From Serratia sp. FDAARGOS_506 (lineage in GTDB: Bacteria > Pseudomonadota > Gammaproteobacteria > Enterobacterales > Enterobacteriaceae): 64,000 nt of DNA. Shown here one piece after another: positions 1-9,952 of this stretch. Made by a program: the position numbers and the translations under genes. The stretch covers positions 2,170,001 through 2,234,000 of the forward strand of contig NZ_CP033831.1 of assembly GCF_003812745.1 (NCBI RefSeq). Reading direction: 5' to 3'. Every line of letters begins with the position of its first letter. The stretch's first letter is position 1. Below the pieces are notes generated by a model that was not told the origin of the DNA, did not search any database, and was given only the letters and a program-made list of their open reading frames with translations.

Positions 1-1222
1 GGAAATCGAACGGGCCGAGGTCGTTTTTGTAGTAGTTCAGATCCAACTGCGGCTGCACCTTGTAGGTATCAGACAGGGTGCGGTCGGTATTGTCATAAAT
101 CTGGAACTGTTTGGAGCTCAGCGTGGCGTTCCAGTTCTCGTTGGCGTAGCCGAGGCTGAATTTCTGCGTGGCGTAGCCATCGGTGGTGGAGCCGTACTTG
201 GAGTCCAGATCGGTGAAGTATTTGTAATCGCTGACTTTGGTGTAGTCGACGTTGAAGCGCCACACCTGGTCCATCACGCCGTTGTGGTTCCAGTAGAACA
301 GCCAACGGGTGCTGTTGTTCGGATCTTCCTTGCTGTATTCCTTGTCGTCCGGCAGCCAGTCGAACTCCATCAGGCCAAGGCCCGGTTGCACCAGATAGCG
401 GAACTCGGTCTGCCACTGCAGGCCGCGCTTGGACATATAGTGCGGCGTAATGGTGGCGTCATAGTTCGGCGCGATGTTCCAGTAGTACGGCAACATGAAC
501 TCGAAGCCGTTGTTGCTGCCGTACTTGGCGTTCGGGATCAGGAAGCCGGAACGGCGCTTGTCGCCGACCGGCAGCTGCAGGTACGGGCTGTAGAACACCG
601 GCACGCCGCCGATGCGGAAGCGGGCGTTCCACACTTCCGCCACCTGCTCTTCGCGATCGTGGATCACTTCGGAGCCGACCACGCTCCAACTGTCGTCGCC
701 CGGCAGACAGGAGGTAAAGGTGCCGTTTTCCAGAATGGTGTAACGGTTGGCGCCGCGCATTTTCATCTTGTCGGCGTCGCCGCGCCCCTGACGGCCCACC
801 ATCTGGTAGTCGCCTTCATAGACGTCGGTATCTTTGGTGTTCAGGTTCGACCATGCCTTCGGGCCTTTCAGTTTGATCTGATTGTCGCTGTAGTGCACGT
901 CGCCGGTGGCGGTGACGGTGCGTACCGGTTCCGCCTGGCCAGGGTTTTGCGTCTGGTTCAGCTCAACTTCTTTGGCGGTCAGGGTGCTGTTGCCCTGCTC
1001 GACACGCACGTTGCCGCTGAACAGGGCGCTTTTCGGGTAGTCGGCGCGCGAGTCATCGGCATTGATGGTCACCGGCTGGCTGTTCGGATCGCCGCTGACC
1101 AAAGGCTTGTCGTAAACGGGAACGCCAAGCATGCATTGCTCGGCCAGATCAGCCAGCGCATGCTGACTGTAGAGTGCCGTCCAAATCATCGTGGCCAGCA
1201 GTGTTGGGAAACTTTTTTTCAT
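1..1222 (-). CDS. lptD: LPS-assembly protein LptD, N-terminal part (runs off left edge)
   Basis: Outer-membrane beta-barrel that, with LptE, inserts lipopolysaccharide into the outer leaflet. About 407 codons are present; the rest of the barrel lies beyond the window's left edge, so this is an edge cut and not a broken gene. The product starts with a signal peptide of about 24 residues (basic MKKS, hydrophobic core, cleavage after ALA) followed by a cysteine at residue 30, matching the first disulfide cysteine of the family. The periplasmic jellyroll domain follows, then the first barrel strands rich in Tyr and Trp. The start is the ATG at 1222-1220. It is divergent from djlA across 228 bases, the E. 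coli order (surA-lptD/djlA). The identification rests on recalled sequence similarity along the whole visible part. Confidence 0.96.
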   Translation of the reverse strand, partial: MKKSFPTLLATMIWTALYSQHALADLAEQCMLGVPVYDKPLVSGDPNSQPVTINADDSRADYPKSALFSGNVRVEQGNSTLTAKEVELNQTQNPGQAEPVRTVTATGDVHYSDNQIKLKGPKAWSNLNTKDTDVYEGDYQMVGRQGRGDADKMKMRGANRYTILENGTFTSCLPGDDSWSVVGSEVIHDREEQVAEVWNARFRIGGVPVFYSPYLQLPVGDKRRSGFLIPNAKYGSNNGFEFMLPYYWNIAPNYDATITPHYMSKRGLQWQTEFRYLVQPGLGLMEFDWLPDDKEYSKEDPNNSTRWLFYWNHNGVMDQVWRFNVDYTKVSDYKYFTDLDSKYGSTTDGYATQKFSLGYANENWNATLSSKQFQIYDNTDRTLSDTYKVQPQLDLNYYKNDLGPFDF

Positions 1223-1450
1223 ACGCGGTTTTGGTGTTCCGTCATCAGAGGCGTCATGTCCGGCAAACGGTCAGAGACTATATTACTCATCTGCGTTGCG
1301 CTAGTGCTAAATCCAGCCGTTTACTTGCGTCGTCGTTAGGCGCAAAGATAAATGACAGGTATGATAATCCAAATTCTGGGAAAAATCGCCTGCACCCTTT
1401 CCTGAAGCGAAGGGGAGTGGGCGGCTTTCGGCATGATAATTGAGGAGTAT

Positions 1451-2272
1451 ATGCAGTATTGGGGAAAACTGCTCGGCGTCATCGTCGCCATTTGGTCTGG
1501 CGCGGGATTCTGGGGTGTAGTTCTGGGGCTGATTATCGGTCATATGATCGATACGGCGCGCAGTAATAAGCGCAGCCGGGGGTTCTTCACCGACCAGCAA
1601 ACGCGGCAAACGCTGTTTTTCCGCACCACTTTTCAGGTGATGGGCCACCTGACCAAATCCAAAGGACGCGTTACCGAGGCGGATATCCAGATCGCCAGCC
1701 TGTTCATGGATCGCCTGCAGCTGCACGGCGAAGCGCGCATCGCGGCGCAGCAGGCGTTCCGCGAGGGCAAACAGAGCCAGTTCCCGCTGCGTGAGACACT
1801 GCAGCAGTTCCGCAGCATCTGTTTCGGCCGCTTCGATTTGATTCGGATGTTTCTGGAAATTCAGATTCAGGCGGCGTTCGCCGACGGCTCGCTGCATCCG
1901 AACGAACGTCAGGTGCTGTACGTCATCGCCGAAGAGCTGGGCATTTCGCGCGCGCAGTTCGATCAGTTCCTCAGCATGATGGAAGGTGGGCGCCAGTTCG
2001 GCGGCGGTCAGCAGGGCGGATATTCGCAGGGCGGCTATCAGCAGGCTCAGCGTGGCCCGACGCTTGAAGATGCGTGCAAGGTGCTCGGCGTGCGCAGCAG
2101 CGACGATGCTACCACCATCAAACGCGCCTACCGCAAGTTGATGAGCGAACACCATCCGGATAAGCTGGTGGCGAAAGGCTTGCCGCCGCAGATGATGGAA
2201 ATGGCCAAGCAGAAAGCGCAGGAGATTCAGGCGGCGTACGACCTGATCAAACGCGAGAAAGGCTTTAAATAA
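1451..2272 (+). CDS. djlA: Co-chaperone DjlA, membrane-anchored DnaJ-like protein
   Basis: Inner-membrane co-chaperone that stimulates DnaK ATPase and, in E. coli, affects Rcs signalling. The 273-residue product has one N-terminal membrane segment (about residues 7-30, Gly-rich), a central TerB-like helical domain, a Gly/Gln-rich linker (about 180-205) and a C-terminal J domain with the HPD motif at residues 235-237. I chose the ATG at 1451 (MQYWGKLLG) over an in-frame ATG six codons upstream, because it matches the E. coli N-terminus and has a GAGGAG ribosome-binding site just before it. It stands alone, divergent from lptD and convergent with rluA, with an ERIC element beginning one base after its stop codon. 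Confidence 0.96.
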   Translation: MQYWGKLLGVIVAIWSGAGFWGVVLGLIIGHMIDTARSNKRSRGFFTDQQTRQTLFFRTTFQVMGHLTKSKGRVTEADIQIASLFMDRLQLHGEARIAAQQAFREGKQSQFPLRETLQQFRSICFGRFDLIRMFLEIQIQAAFADGSLHPNERQVLYVIAEELGISRAQFDQFLSMMEGGRQFGGGQQGGYSQGGYQQAQRGPTLEDACKVLGVRSSDDATTIKRAYRKLMSEHHPDKLVAKGLPPQMMEMAKQKAQEIQAAYDLIKREKGFK

Positions 2273-2273
2273 C

Positions 2274-2401
2274 GATACCCGTCATACTTCGAGCTGCAGG
2301 TGTGTTGGCTGCCCGCGCTTACCCCGGTCACGTACTTTTTGTACGCTCCCGGGACTGCGCTTAGTTGCCGCCTTTCTGCAGCTCGAATTATTTAGGGTAT
2401 C
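2274..2401. repeat. ERIC element (enterobacterial repetitive intergenic consensus)
   Basis: A 128-base imperfect palindrome bounded by GATACCC (2274-2280) and its reverse complement GGGTATC (2395-2401). Internal stretches match the conserved ERIC core on which the classical ERIC1R and ERIC2 primers were based (a CTTACCCCGGTCACGTACTT-like left part and a GTACGCTCCCGGGACTGC-like right part), with several substitutions. It fills the gap between the convergent genes djlA and rluA, starting one base after the djlA stop. ERIC elements are non-autonomous and probably fold as RNA hairpins at transcript ends; here it could serve both genes. Confidence 0.9.
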
Positions 2402-2415
2402 CCTGGGCGATGAGC

Positions 2416-3066
2416 TCAGAAATCCGGCTCGGCGCGAAAGTGCATCGGCGTTTGGAAGGCGGGATGGGTGATGCGCAGCTCTTGCGCATGCAACTGCAGC
2501 CGCGGCGCCATCGCCTTGGCCTCCGGCGGGGCGTAGAAACCGTCGCCGAGGATCGGGTGTCCCAGCGCCAGCATGTGCACCCGCAGCTGGTGCGAGCGGC
2601 CGGTGATCGGCGTCAGCTTTACGCGCGTGCTGCCGTCGGCGTCGCGCGACAGTACCAAATACTCCGTCTGCGCCGCTTTGCCGGTTTCAAAACACACCTT
2701 TTGCAGTGGCCGGTTCGGCCAATCGCAGATCAGCGGCAAGTCCACCAACCCTTCGTCATGCGCCATATGCCCCCAAACGCGGGCGATATAGGATTTCTTC
2801 GGTTCGCGTTCGCGAAATTGACGCTTCAGCTCACGCTCGGCGGCCTTGTTGAGCGCCACCACGATCACCCCGCTGGTGGCCATGTCCAGCCGGTGCACCG
2901 ATTCGGCGGCCGGATGATCGGTCTGAATGCGGGTCATCAGGCTGTCTTTGTTTTCCGGCGCGCGGCCGGGCACCGACAGCAAGCCGCTGGGCTTGTTGAC
3001 CACCATGATGTGTTCATCCTGATACAGGATGTGCAGCGGGTCCTGCGGGGGATTGTAGGGTTCCAT
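2416..3066 (-). CDS. rluA: Dual-specificity pseudouridine synthase RluA (23S rRNA 746 / tRNA 32)
   Basis: Makes pseudouridine at position 746 of 23S rRNA and position 32 of several tRNAs. The 216-residue protein has the RluA-family catalytic motif HRLDMATSG with the nucleophilic aspartate at residue 61, an early VVNKPSGLLSVPG segment, and the C-terminal GRSHQLRVHM RNA-binding motif. Length is close to the 219 residues of E. coli RluA and it has no S4 domain, as expected for RluA. It lies downstream of rapA on the same strand across 57 bases containing a strong hairpin, and is convergent with djlA across the ERIC element. Confidence 0.95.
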   Translation of the reverse strand: MEPYNPPQDPLHILYQDEHIMVVNKPSGLLSVPGRAPENKDSLMTRIQTDHPAAESVHRLDMATSGVIVVALNKAAERELKRQFREREPKKSYIARVWGHMAHDEGLVDLPLICDWPNRPLQKVCFETGKAAQTEYLVLSRDADGSTRVKLTPITGRSHQLRVHMLALGHPILGDGFYAPPEAKAMAPRLQLHAQELRITHPAFQTPMHFRAEPDF

Positions 3067-3090
3067 CTTGGCTCCGCGAAAAGGGCCGAA

Positions 3091-3112
3091 CGGGGAGGCG
3101 GTTGCCTCCCCG
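3091..3112 (-). terminator. Strong hairpin between rapA and rluA
   Basis: A perfect 9-bp stem (CGGGGAGGC / GCCTCCCCG) with a 4-base loop sits between the rapA stop and the rluA start. On the minus strand no clean U-tract follows, so it may act as a weak or Rho-assisted terminator, or as a processing or stability hairpin at the 3' end of the rapA message. Confidence 0.55.
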
Positions 3113-3123
3113 CGTCGCGCCGG

Positions 3124-6030
3124 TTACTGGTGGGTGACCACCACCAGACGAATGGCGTCCAGACGCCAGCCGGCTTCATTGAGGTTGGCCAGCACCTGAC
3201 GGCGGTTGAACTCCAGCGTTTCGACTTCGTCGTCGCGGATGTTCGGGTTGACCGCTTTCAACGCTTCCAGACGCGCCAGCTCGGCGCTCAGTTTGTCATC
3301 CGCCTCTTGCTTCGCCTGTTCGATAAGCGTGCGCGCCTGCGCTTCCACCAGACTTTCCGCCTGCTGCAGCATGGCGTGTACGTCTTGCTGCACGGCGTTG
3401 ACCAACTTGCTGGAGGTGTGGCGGTTGACCGCGTTCAACTGGCGGTTGAAGCTTTCGAACTCGACCTGCGCCGCCAGGTTAGTGCCTTTGCGATCCATCA
3501 GCATGCGGATCGGCGTCGGCGGCAGGAAGCGGGTCAGCTGCAGGTGTTTTGGCGCCTGGGCTTCCACCACGTAGACCAGCTCAACCAGCAGGGTGCCGAC
3601 CGGCAAGGCTTTGTTTTTCAGCAGGGACACGGCACAGCTGCCGGTGTCGCCGGACAGGATCAGATCCAGGCCGTTGCGGATGATCGGGTGCTCCCAGCTG
3701 ACGAACTGCGCGTCTTCGCGCGACAGCGCCTGGTCGCGGTCGAAGGTGACGGTGCAGCCGTCCTGCGGCAGGCCAGGGAAGTCGGGCACCAGCATATGAT
3801 CGGACGGCGTCAGCACGATCAGGTTGTCGCTGCGGTCTTCCTGATTGATGCCGACGATGTCGAACAGGTTGAGCGCGAAGCCCACCAGGTTGACGTCGTT
3901 ATCCTGCTCGGCGATGGCGGCGGCCAGCGCCTGGGCCTTGTCGCCGCCGTTGGAGTGCATCTCCAGCAGGCGGTCGCGGCCCTGTTCCAGTTGGGCTTTC
4001 AACTGATCGTGCTGCTGGCGGCAGGCGTGGATGAATTCGTCGAAGCCTTCCTGTTCGGTCGGTGCGGCCAGATAGCCGATCAACTGCTCGTAGCAGCTGT
4101 CGTAGATGGTGCGGCCGGTCGGGCAGGTGTGTTCGAAGGCATCCAGCCCCTCGTGGAACCAACGGCCCAGCACCGCCTGCGCGGTGTGCTCCAGGTAAGG
4201 CACCATGATTTGGATATCGTGCATCTGGCCGATACGGTCCAGACGGCCGATGCGCTGCTCCAGCAGATCCGGGTTGAACGGCAGATCGAACATCACCAGC
4301 TGGCTGGCGAACTGGAAGTTGCGGCCTTCGGAGCCGATCTCGGAACACAGCAGCACCTGCGCGCCTTCCTCTTCGGAGGCGAAGTAGGCGGCGGCGCGGT
4401 CGCGCTCGATGATAGACAGCCCTTCGTGGAACACCGCGGCGCGGATCGCTTCACGCTCGCGCAGCACCTGCTCCAGCTGCAGCGCGGTGTCGGCTTTGGC
4501 GCAGATCACCAGCACTTTTTCGTTGCGGTTGGCCAGCAGGTAGTCCAGCAGCCACTCGACGCGCGGGTCGAAGTTCCACCAGGTGGCGTTCTCGCCTTCG
4601 AATTCCTGGTAGATCTGCTCCGGGTACAGCATGTCGCGCGCGCGCGCTTCGACGGACTTCTTGGCGCCCATGATGCCGGAGACTTTGATCGCGGTCTGGT
4701 ACTGGGTCGGCAACGGCAGCTTGATCTGGTGCAGGTTGCGGTGCGGGAAGCCCTTCACGCCGTTACGGGTGTTGCGGAACAGCACGCGGCTGGTGCCGTG
4801 GCGATCCATCAGCATGGAAACCAGCTCCTGACGCGCCTGCTCGGCGTTGTCGCCTTCGCTGTTGGCGGCTTTGAGCAGCGGTTCGATGTCCTGCTCGTCG
4901 ATCAGCTCGCCCAGCAGGTTCAGCTTGTCGTCGGCCAGGCGTTCACCGCTCAGCAGCAGGGTGACGGCGTCGGCTACCGGGCGGTATTTCTGCTGCTCGG
5001 CAACAAACTCGCCGTAGTCGTGGAAACGGTTCGGATCGAGCAGGCGCAGGCGCGCGAAGTGGCTCTGTTGGCCCAGCTGCTCCGGGGTGGCGGTCAGCAG
5101 CAGCACGCCGGGGATGTGCTCGGCCAGCTGTTCGATCACTTGATATTCGCGGCTCGGCGCTTCTTCGCTCCAGGCCAGGTGGTGCGCTTCGTCGACCACC
5201 AGCAGATCCCACTGGGCGTCCGCCAGCTCTTCCAGGCGCTGCTTGTTGCGGCGCACGAAGTCCAGTGAGCAGATCACCAGCTGTTCGGTTTCGAACGGGT
5301 TGCTGCTGTCGAGCTTGGCTTCGGCGTAGCGGCTGTCGTCGAACAGCGAGAAGTAGAGGTTGAAGCGGCGCATCATCTCCACCAGCCACTGGTGCTGCAG
5401 CGTTTCCGGCACCACGATCAGCACGCGCTCGGCGCGGCCCGCCAGCAGCTGTTGGTGGATGATCATGCCGGCTTCGATGGTTTTGCCGAGGCCGACTTCG
5501 TCCGCCAGCAGGACGCGCGGCGCATGGCGCTGGCCGACTTCATGGGCGATGTGCAACTGGTGAGGGATCAGGCTGGCGCGCATGCCACGCAGGCCGGCGA
5601 ACGGCAGGCGATACTGCTCGCTCTGGTATTTGCGCGCGCGGAAACGCAGCGCGAAACGGTCCATGCGGTCAATCTGGCCGGCGAACAGGCGATCCTGCGG
5701 TTTGCTGAAGGTCAGCTTGCTGTCCAGCAGCACTTCACGCATCGCCACGCCGCTTTCCTGGGTGTCCAGGCGGGTGCCGATATAGGTCAACAGACCGTTT
5801 TCCTCTTTCACCTCTTCCACCTGCAGCTGCCATCCCTCGTGGCTGCTGACGGTATCGCCCGGGTTGAACATCACACGGGTGATCGGCGAATCGTTTCTGG
5901 CATAGAGGCGGTTTTCACCGGTGGCGGGGAAAAGCAGGGTAATCATGCGCGCGTCCAGCGCCACGACGGTGCCCAGTCCTAATTCGCTTTCCGTGTCGCT
6001 GATCCAGCGTTGACCAAGAGTAAAAGGCAT
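3124..6030 (-). CDS. rapA: RNA polymerase-associated Swi2/Snf2 ATPase RapA
   Basis: Binds core RNA polymerase and uses ATP to help recycle stalled post-termination complexes. The product is 968 residues, the same length as E. coli RapA. Order: N-terminal Tudor-like domains (about 1-107), Swi2/Snf2 ATPase lobe 1 with Walker A (ADEVGLGKT) and a DEAH box (VVDEAHH), lobe 2 with the [11 protein letters not shown] and [11 protein letters not shown] motifs, then the RapA-specific C-terminal domains ending in VVVTHQ. The start is the ATG at 6030 (MPFTLGQRW), matching E. coli; longer in-frame starts upstream lack support. It has its own upstream gap of about 246 bases after polB. Confidence 0.96.
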   Translation of the reverse strand: MPFTLGQRWISDTESELGLGTVVALDARMITLLFPATGENRLYARNDSPITRVMFNPGDTVSSHEGWQLQVEEVKEENGLLTYIGTRLDTQESGVAMREVLLDSKLTFSKPQDRLFAGQIDRMDRFALRFRARKYQSEQYRLPFAGLRGMRASLIPHQLHIAHEVGQRHAPRVLLADEVGLGKTIEAGMIIHQQLLAGRAERVLIVVPETLQHQWLVEMMRRFNLYFSLFDDSRYAEAKLDSSNPFETEQLVICSLDFVRRNKQRLEELADAQWDLLVVDEAHHLAWSEEAPSREYQVIEQLAEHIPGVLLLTATPEQLGQQSHFARLRLLDPNRFHDYGEFVAEQQKYRPVADAVTLLLSGERLADDKLNLLGELIDEQDIEPLLKAANSEGDNAEQARQELVSMLMDRHGTSRVLFRNTRNGVKGFPHRNLHQIKLPLPTQYQTAIKVSGIMGAKKSVEARARDMLYPEQIYQEFEGENATWWNFDPRVEWLLDYLLANRNEKVLVICAKADTALQLEQVLREREAIRAAVFHEGLSIIERDRAAAYFASEEEGAQVLLCSEIGSEGRNFQFASQLVMFDLPFNPDLLEQRIGRLDRIGQMHDIQIMVPYLEHTAQAVLGRWFHEGLDAFEHTCPTGRTIYDSCYEQLIGYLAAPTEQEGFDEFIHACRQQHDQLKAQLEQGRDRLLEMHSNGGDKAQALAAAIAEQDNDVNLVGFALNLFDIVGINQEDRSDNLIVLTPSDHMLVPDFPGLPQDGCTVTFDRDQALSREDAQFVSWEHPIIRNGLDLILSGDTGSCAVSLLKNKALPVGTLLVELVYVVEAQAPKHLQLTRFLPPTPIRMLMDRKGTNLAAQVEFESFNRQLNAVNRHTSSKLVNAVQQDVHAMLQQAESLVEAQARTLIEQAKQEADDKLSAELARLEALKAVNPNIRDDEVETLEFNRRQVLANLNEAGWRLDAIRLVVVTHQ

Positions 6031-6276
6031 ATATTGTCGGCTCGATTCTTTGTAAGTAAGTCTTGTTACCGGGCGGGAAGGGCCGCGGCACCTGTACTGA
6101 ACGTCTGCTATCCCGGTTTGTTTTAAATTTGACGGGCAATAGCCGTTCACGCCATGCAGACGTCGCGAGACGGCAGGGCTAAGCGTGGTTCAGTTTTGGG
6201 AAGGGCGCTATGGTAATGGAAGGCGGCGCGTTCGTCACCTGCAAAACCGGATGATTTTTCTTAACCTGGCGCAATC

Positions 6277-8643
6277 TCAAAACAGCCCCATCTGCCCGGT
6301 GACCAGCGTGGTGAAATCGTCGTGCAAGAAAGGGAGTATAGCGTCTGCCACCGGTTGCAGCTGGCGTTCGAGGTAATGCTGATAGTCGATGGGCGAATGG
6401 CGCGTTTCCAGCGGTTCCGGCCCGGCGACGGTCATCACATAGCTGATCCAGCCACCGTTCTGATACTGCAGCGGTCGCCCCTGGCTGCGGTTGTAGTCGT
6501 CGGCGATACGCGCGGCGCGGGCGTGCGGCGGCACGTTACGCTGATAGTCGTCGAGCTTTCTGCGCAGGCGCTTGCGGTACACCAGTTGATCGTCGAAGTC
6601 GCCGTTCAGGGTTTTGCCGACGTAGTCGCGCACGTAGTCCTGGTAGGGTTGCCGTTTGAAGATACGCTGATAGAGCTGCTGCTGGAACTGCTGCGCCAGC
6701 GGCGTCCAGTCGGTGCGCACCGTTTCCAGGCCTTTGTACACCATCTCTTCCTCGCCGCCGGCGCGCGCGATCAGGCCGGCGTAGCGTTTTTTGCTGCCCT
6801 GTTCGGCACCGCGAATGGTCGGCATCAGGAAGCGGGAATAGTGGGTTTCGAACTCCAGCTCCAGCGCGTTCTCCAGCCCGAACTGCTGCTGCAGATGCTG
6901 TTGCCACCAGGCGTTGACCCGCTGCACCAGCGCCTGGCCGATCTGCGCCGCTTGCTGTTCTTCATGCGGCTGTTTCAGCCACACGAAGGTGGAATCGGTA
7001 TCGCCGTAAATCACCTGATAGCCTTCGGCTTCGATCAGCTCGCGGGTTTGGCGCATGATCTCGTGGCCGCGCAGGGTGATCGATGACGCCAGCCGCGGAT
7101 CGAAGAAGCGGCAGCCGCTCGATCCCAGCACGCCGTACAGCGCGTTCATGATGATCTTCAGCGCCTGCGACAGGGGCTTGTTGTGTTGGCGCTTGGCGGC
7201 CTCGCGGCCCTGCCAGATCTGCTCGACGATCGCCGGCAGGCAGTGTTTGCTGCGCGAGAAACGGGCGTTGCGAAAGCCGGGCACCGAGTCGGCGTCGTTT
7301 GGGTGGCGCATGCCTTCCACCAACCCGACCGGATCGATCAGGAAGGTGCGGATGATCGACGGATACAGGCTTTTGTAGTCCAGTACCAGCACCGAGTCGT
7401 ACAGGCCGGGCCGGGAATCCATCACGAAGCCGCCGGGGCTGTGTTCCTCCGGCTGTTCGCCGAGATTGGGGGCGACAAAGCCCAGGCGGTGCATGCGCGG
7501 CATATAGAGGTGGCTGAAGGCCGCGACCGATCCGCCGCTGCGATCGGCCGCCAGCCCGGTGACGGTGGCGCGCTCCAGCAGGAAGTTGAGCAGATCGGCC
7601 TTGGCGAAGATGCGCGTTACCAGTTCGCAGTCCTTCAGGTTGTAGCGGGCCAGCGCCGGCTTGTCTTCGGCGAAGCGCCGGTCGATCTCCGCCATGCGCT
7701 GATAAGGGTTGTCGATGGCCTTGCCTTCGCCCAGCAGCTCCTGCGAAACGTATTCCAGGCTGAAGGAGGGAAAGTTCCAGGTGGCGGATTTTAGCGCCTC
7801 GATACCGTCGATGATCAGGCGGCCTGCGGCGGCGGCGAAGAAGTGGTTCTGTTTGAAGCCGTGCTCGCGCCACTCCAGCAGGTTGCCGCCGCGTCCCAGC
7901 CGCAGCGGGATCTGGTAGCGTTCGGCGTGCTTTTGCAGCACACGCAGATCGAACTGAATCAGGTTCCAGCCGATGATGGCGTCAGGATCGTGGCGCTCCA
8001 GCCACGCGTTCAGCCGTTCCAGCAGTTGAGGGCGGCTGGCGCAGTATTCCAGATCGAAATCCAGCGGCTCATCGCCGCCGTTGGCCGGCCCCAGCATGTA
8101 GACCTGCCGCTGGCCGCAGCCTTCCAGCGCGATGGAGTAAAGCTCGCCGTGGGCGGTGGTTTCGATGTCCAGCGACACCAGCCTGAGCGTCGGGCGGTAG
8201 TCCGGCGCCGGTTTCATCTGGCCGTTGAGCAACGGCCCGCCGCCGTTGGCCTGGCCGTTGAACCACACCGGCGCGGTGATGAAGCGCTCCATCAGATAGC
8301 GTTCGGGCGGACGAATGTCGGCTTCATAGACCGCAACGCCGCCTTCCCGCAGCAGTTTTTCCAGCTTGATGAGCTGACGGTGCTGGCGGCAGTACAGCCC
8401 CAGCATCGGGCGGTGATGGAAATCCGTCAGTTCCAGCGGTTTCAGCTCGGCCTGCCGTTCTTCCCGCAGCAGCAGTTCCGCACGCTGCCTTTGCTCGGCA
8501 GGGATAAACGCCACCGAGGTTTGCGGCGGCAGACGCAGCTGACGCGGGCCCGCATCGGTCGCCAGCCAAAATTCAACCTCGGTGCCGGCAGGCGTGTCAC
8601 GCCAGTGGCGAGTGAGCAGGAAACCCTGTTGCAGTGCTGTCAT
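6277..8643 (-). CDS. polB: DNA polymerase II, B-family, SOS-type
   Basis: B-family polymerase with 3'-5' exonuclease, used in replication restart and translesion synthesis. It has 788 residues against 783 in E. coli. Visible motifs in order: exonuclease I (SLDIETT), exonuclease II region ([10 protein letters not shown]), polymerase motif A ([12 protein letters not shown]), motif B (KIIMNALYG) and motif C (YGDTDS), all intact. The start is the ATG at 8643-8641. Upstream at 8725-8740 is a LexA-box-like sequence with one good half-site, consistent with damage induction of E. coli polB (dinA). It is transcribed away from yabI. Confidence 0.96.
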   Translation of the reverse strand: MTALQQGFLLTRHWRDTPAGTEVEFWLATDAGPRQLRLPPQTSVAFIPAEQRQRAELLLREERQAELKPLELTDFHHRPMLGLYCRQHRQLIKLEKLLREGGVAVYEADIRPPERYLMERFITAPVWFNGQANGGGPLLNGQMKPAPDYRPTLRLVSLDIETTAHGELYSIALEGCGQRQVYMLGPANGGDEPLDFDLEYCASRPQLLERLNAWLERHDPDAIIGWNLIQFDLRVLQKHAERYQIPLRLGRGGNLLEWREHGFKQNHFFAAAAGRLIIDGIEALKSATWNFPSFSLEYVSQELLGEGKAIDNPYQRMAEIDRRFAEDKPALARYNLKDCELVTRIFAKADLLNFLLERATVTGLAADRSGGSVAAFSHLYMPRMHRLGFVAPNLGEQPEEHSPGGFVMDSRPGLYDSVLVLDYKSLYPSIIRTFLIDPVGLVEGMRHPNDADSVPGFRNARFSRSKHCLPAIVEQIWQGREAAKRQHNKPLSQALKIIMNALYGVLGSSGCRFFDPRLASSITLRGHEIMRQTRELIEAEGYQVIYGDTDSTFVWLKQPHEEQQAAQIGQALVQRVNAWWQQHLQQQFGLENALELEFETHYSRFLMPTIRGAEQGSKKRYAGLIARAGGEEEMVYKGLETVRTDWTPLAQQFQQQLYQRIFKRQPYQDYVRDYVGKTLNGDFDDQLVYRKRLRRKLDDYQRNVPPHARAARIADDYNRSQGRPLQYQNGGWISYVMTVAGPEPLETRHSPIDYQHYLERQLQPVADAILPFLHDDFTTLVTGQMGLF

Positions 8644-8724
8644 AACCCCTTCGTCTTCCGCCGGGCGGCGTGCGCGACATTCAGCGAGATGTCGGTTTTG
8701 GCGCTAATATAGATAAATTATAGT

Positions 8725-8740
8725 ATGGGTTTTTATACAG
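8725..8740 (-). promoter_or_regulatory. Possible degenerate LexA (SOS) box upstream of polB
   Basis: Read on the minus strand the 16 bases are CTGTATAAAAACCCAT. The left half-site CTGT and the A-rich centre match the LexA consensus CTGT-N8-ACAG; the right half-site CCAT matches poorly. The position about 82 bases upstream of the polB start, and my recollection that the E. coli polB box begins CTGTATAAAACC, support it. It could equally be part of an AT-rich promoter. Confidence 0.35.
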
Positions 8741-8857
8741 TAATTGTCCATCGCCATGCGGCGTTGCCAAATACGCATACAATTCATCGATTGACTCGTC
8801 TGCGGCGGCACTGGAAAATCCTTCGCCCCGTTTGGCCGAATAATCCGCAGAGGTGTA

Positions 8858-9628
8858 ATGGAAGCCTATTTACAAGATTTGATCACCCAGTCACTGGCTT
8901 TCACTCTGATGGTCGTTCTGCTGGTCGCTTTTCTCGAATCGCTGGCGCTGGTGGGGCTGCTGCTGCCCGGCACGGTGATGATGGCCAGCATCGGCGCTCT
9001 GATTGGCAGCGGCAAGGTGGACTTTTACTACGCCTGGGCGGCGGGCATCGTCGGCTGCCTGCTCGGCGACTGGATCTCTTATTTCGTCGGCCGCGCCTTC
9101 AAGGGGCCCTTGCATCGCTGGTCGTTCCTGAAGAAGAACAAGGCGCTGCTCGACAAAACCGAACACGCCTTGCATCAGCACAGCATGGCGACCATTCTGA
9201 TCGGCCGCTTCGTTGGCCCGACGCGCCCGCTGGTGCCGATGGTGGCCGGCATGCTCGATCTGCCGCCGTACAAGTTTGCCTTGCCGAACATCATCGGCTG
9301 CCTGACCTGGCCGCCGGTCTATTTTTTCCCCGGCATCCTGGCGGGCGTGGCGATCGACATCCCTGCCGGCGCCAACAGCGCGATGTTCAAGTGGCTGCTG
9401 CTCGCCGCGGCGCTCACCCTCTGGCTGGCAGTGTGGCTGAGCTGGCGCTGGTGGCGTGAGGGCAAGCGCAACGCCGATCGGCTTAGCCGCTGGCTGACGC
9501 CGCTGCGGCTGCGCGTAGTTTGCGCCGTGAGTTGGCTGGCGGCGTTGGCGGTCGGTTATCTGCTGAGCCAGCAGCCGCTGATGCCGGTGTATCGGCACCT
9601 GCTGTGGCAGGTGCTGTCCGGGCAATGA
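8858..9628 (+). CDS. yabI: DedA-family inner-membrane protein YabI
   Basis: DedA/VTT-family membrane protein; family members are linked to envelope homeostasis and lipid carrier recycling, but the exact role of YabI is not settled. The 256-residue protein has about six hydrophobic segments. The conserved VTT signature is present: E-rich VAFLESLALVG, LLLPGTVMM, the G-rich GDWISYFVGR and FVGPTRPLVPMVAG with its key arginine. E. coli YabI is 254 residues. The start ATG (MEAYLQDLITQS) has an AGAGGTG ribosome-binding site. It is divergent from polB and convergent with ilvN; in E. coli the next gene is thiQ, so ilvBN interrupts the order here. Confidence 0.93.
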   Translation: MEAYLQDLITQSLAFTLMVVLLVAFLESLALVGLLLPGTVMMASIGALIGSGKVDFYYAWAAGIVGCLLGDWISYFVGRAFKGPLHRWSFLKKNKALLDKTEHALHQHSMATILIGRFVGPTRPLVPMVAGMLDLPPYKFALPNIIGCLTWPPVYFFPGILAGVAIDIPAGANSAMFKWLLLAAALTLWLAVWLSWRWWREGKRNADRLSRWLTPLRLRVVCAVSWLAALAVGYLLSQQPLMPVYRHLLWQVLSGQ

Positions 9629-9632
9629 TTAC

Positions 9633-9648
9633 GGGGGCGTCAGCCCCC
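9633..9648. terminator. Hairpin between convergent yabI and ilvN
   Basis: A perfect 6-bp G/C stem (GGGGGC / GCCCCC) with a 4-base loop, 4 bases past the yabI stop and 7 bases before the ilvN stop. The U-tract is poor on either strand (ATTCACTTT on plus), so a shared but weak terminator is likely. Confidence 0.5.
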
Positions 9649-9655
9649 ATTCACT

Positions 9656-9949
9656 TTATTGGAAGAACGCTTCGAGCTGTTCAAATACCCGCACGTCTTC
9701 GCTGTGGCGATTCACCTGCAGCACGTCTTCCAGCTTTTCCACCTGGCTTATCATCTGCTCCAGCCGTTGGTCGTCGGCGACCAGTAGCCAAATGCGGCTC
9801 TGTTGGCCGTCTTTCAACGGCAGACACAAAATGCCTTCGACGTTGAACGCGCGACGGGCGAACAGCCCGCAAACGTGCGACATGACGCCGGGATGGTTGC
9901 GCACGGCCAGCTCCAGGATCACTTGGGGTTTATCTTGCGGTTGCAGCAT
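9656..9949 (-). CDS. ilvN: Acetohydroxy acid synthase I small (regulatory) subunit IlvN
   Basis: ACT-domain regulatory subunit of acetohydroxy acid synthase I (AHAS I), giving valine feedback inhibition and full activity to IlvB. It has 97 residues against 96 in E. coli. The conserved stretch from [21 protein letters not shown] through [10 protein letters not shown] to [19 protein letters not shown] is plain to see. It begins 3 bases after the ilvB stop, so the two are translated as a pair from one message. Its position next to yabI differs from E. coli, where ilvBN lies near uhpA. Confidence 0.95.
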   Translation of the reverse strand: MLQPQDKPQVILELAVRNHPGVMSHVCGLFARRAFNVEGILCLPLKDGQQSRIWLLVADDQRLEQMISQVEKLEDVLQVNRHSEDVRVFEQLEAFFQ

Positions 9950-9952
9950 GGC

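Noticed and set aside
284-1339. Long open frame (351 codons) on the plus strand opposite lptD
   Set aside because: It lies antisense to a clear gene; GC-rich DNA with biased third positions leaves the complementary frame open. Composition rich in Val, His and Arg with no domain.
2365-5268. 967-codon open frame on the plus strand opposite rluA and rapA
   Set aside because: Shadow of rapA and rluA; Arg/Gln/His-rich translation without motifs and no ribosome-binding site.
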